Assembly: GCA_035762175.1 (NCBI GenBank)
Contig: DASTPP010000264.1
Span: 1 to 8,749 of the forward strand
Reading direction: 5' to 3'
Length of the DNA: 8,749 bases
Source: DASTPP01 sp035762175
GTDB lineage: Bacteria > Myxococcota_A > Polyangia > Polyangiales > Polyangiaceae
Made by a program: the position numbers and the translations under genes. The notes below the pieces were generated by a model. The model made no database searches. It saw only the letters and a program-made list of their open reading frames with translations, and was not told the DNA's origin. Shown here one piece after another: positions 8,645-8,749 of the stretch (positions are counted from its first letter, which is position 1; each line of letters starts with the position of its first letter).

Positions 8645-8749
8645 ACGCCCTCGGCCCCCCCGCGGCCAGCCTCGCCGCCCGGCCGCGCGCCGCCCCGCCC
8701 GCCGCGGCCAACCTCGCCGCCCGGCCGCGCGCCGCCCCGCCCGCCGCGG
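8641..8749 (-). CDS. Possible 3' end of an upstream gene with an RGG-type repeat tail (partial)
   Basis: A minus-strand frame enters from the right edge and runs 35 codons to a TGA at 8641-8643, overlapping the regulator's ATG as ATGA, the same junction used at 2415-2418 and 3897-3900. The translated tail is a 14-residue repeat, about RGGRGGARPGGEVG then RGGRGGARPGGEAG, ending GGAEGV. A partner histidine kinase is the usual neighbour of an NtrC-type gene, but nothing of such a domain is visible here. All frames are open in this GC-only repeat, so the stop overlap is the main argument. The alternative is non-coding repeat DNA. Confidence 0.4.
8661..8749. repeat. 42-bp tandem repeat at the right edge, 2.1 copies visible
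   Basis: Bases 8661-8702 and 8703-8744 are identical except for G8669/A8711, and 8745-8749 begin a third copy beyond the window. The period is divisible by three and would encode 14 residues per unit. The number of copies outside the window is unknown. Confidence 0.93.

Noticed and set aside
8661..8749. CRISPR array or origin iterons
   Set aside because: The 42-bp copies are directly adjacent with no variable spacers, and no cas or replication gene is visible.

Overview
The window is very GC-rich DNA whose gene set looks myxobacterial (Myxococcota, perhaps a Polyangia-type lineage). The main pointers are a Ser/Thr kinase with a catalytic HRDVSP motif, a transmembrane segment and a C-terminal PEGA-like domain, several Gly- or Ala-rich lipoproteins, and an NtrC-type regulator. 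The lineage is inferred from family resemblance, not from a marker gene.

Layout, left to right. Bases 1-681 carry no convincing gene and are packed with inverted repeats: a nested palindrome at 1-156, stem-loops at 160-193 and 339-385, and a perfect 24-bp palindrome at 388-411. A more AT-rich stretch follows, where the kinase promoter probably lies. On the + strand come the transmembrane Ser/Thr kinase (682-2418) and a small Cys-rich putative lipoprotein (2415-2888), joined by an ATGA overlap. Converging on them with a 19-nt gap is a minus-strand operon read 6798 to 2908: two successive LivJ-type periplasmic-binding lipoproteins (5236-6798 and 3897-5279), then a periplasmic repeat protein with a C-terminal membrane anchor (2908-3900). 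Bases 6799-7213 are intergenic. They hold a 38-bp tandem duplication that has copied the ribosome-binding site and start region of the first binding protein, a possible promoter pocket, and a perfect 39-bp inverted repeat beginning 4 nt after the stop of the next gene. That gene (7214-8644, minus) is an NtrC-family sigma-54 activator with intact receiver, AAA+ and Fis-type HTH domains. The right edge (8661-8749) is a 42-bp tandem repeat. It can be read as the RGG-rich C-terminal tail of an upstream minus-strand gene whose TGA overlaps the regulator's ATG.

How the parts may work together (inference). The window combines extracytoplasmic ligand binding with two kinds of signalling. The two binding lipoproteins have no permease or ATPase gene beside them here, and are co-transcribed with a membrane-anchored periplasmic protein, so they could act as ligand sensors rather than transport components. 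The adjacent kinase has its own extracytoplasmic PEGA-like domain, and the NtrC regulator would need a partner histidine kinase, probably the gene cut by the right edge. No direct link between these units can be read from the sequence.

The most unusual feature is at the DNA level. Three independent short tandem duplications (33, 38 and 42 bp, each with only one to four differences between copies) and several strong inverted repeats occur within 8.7 kb.
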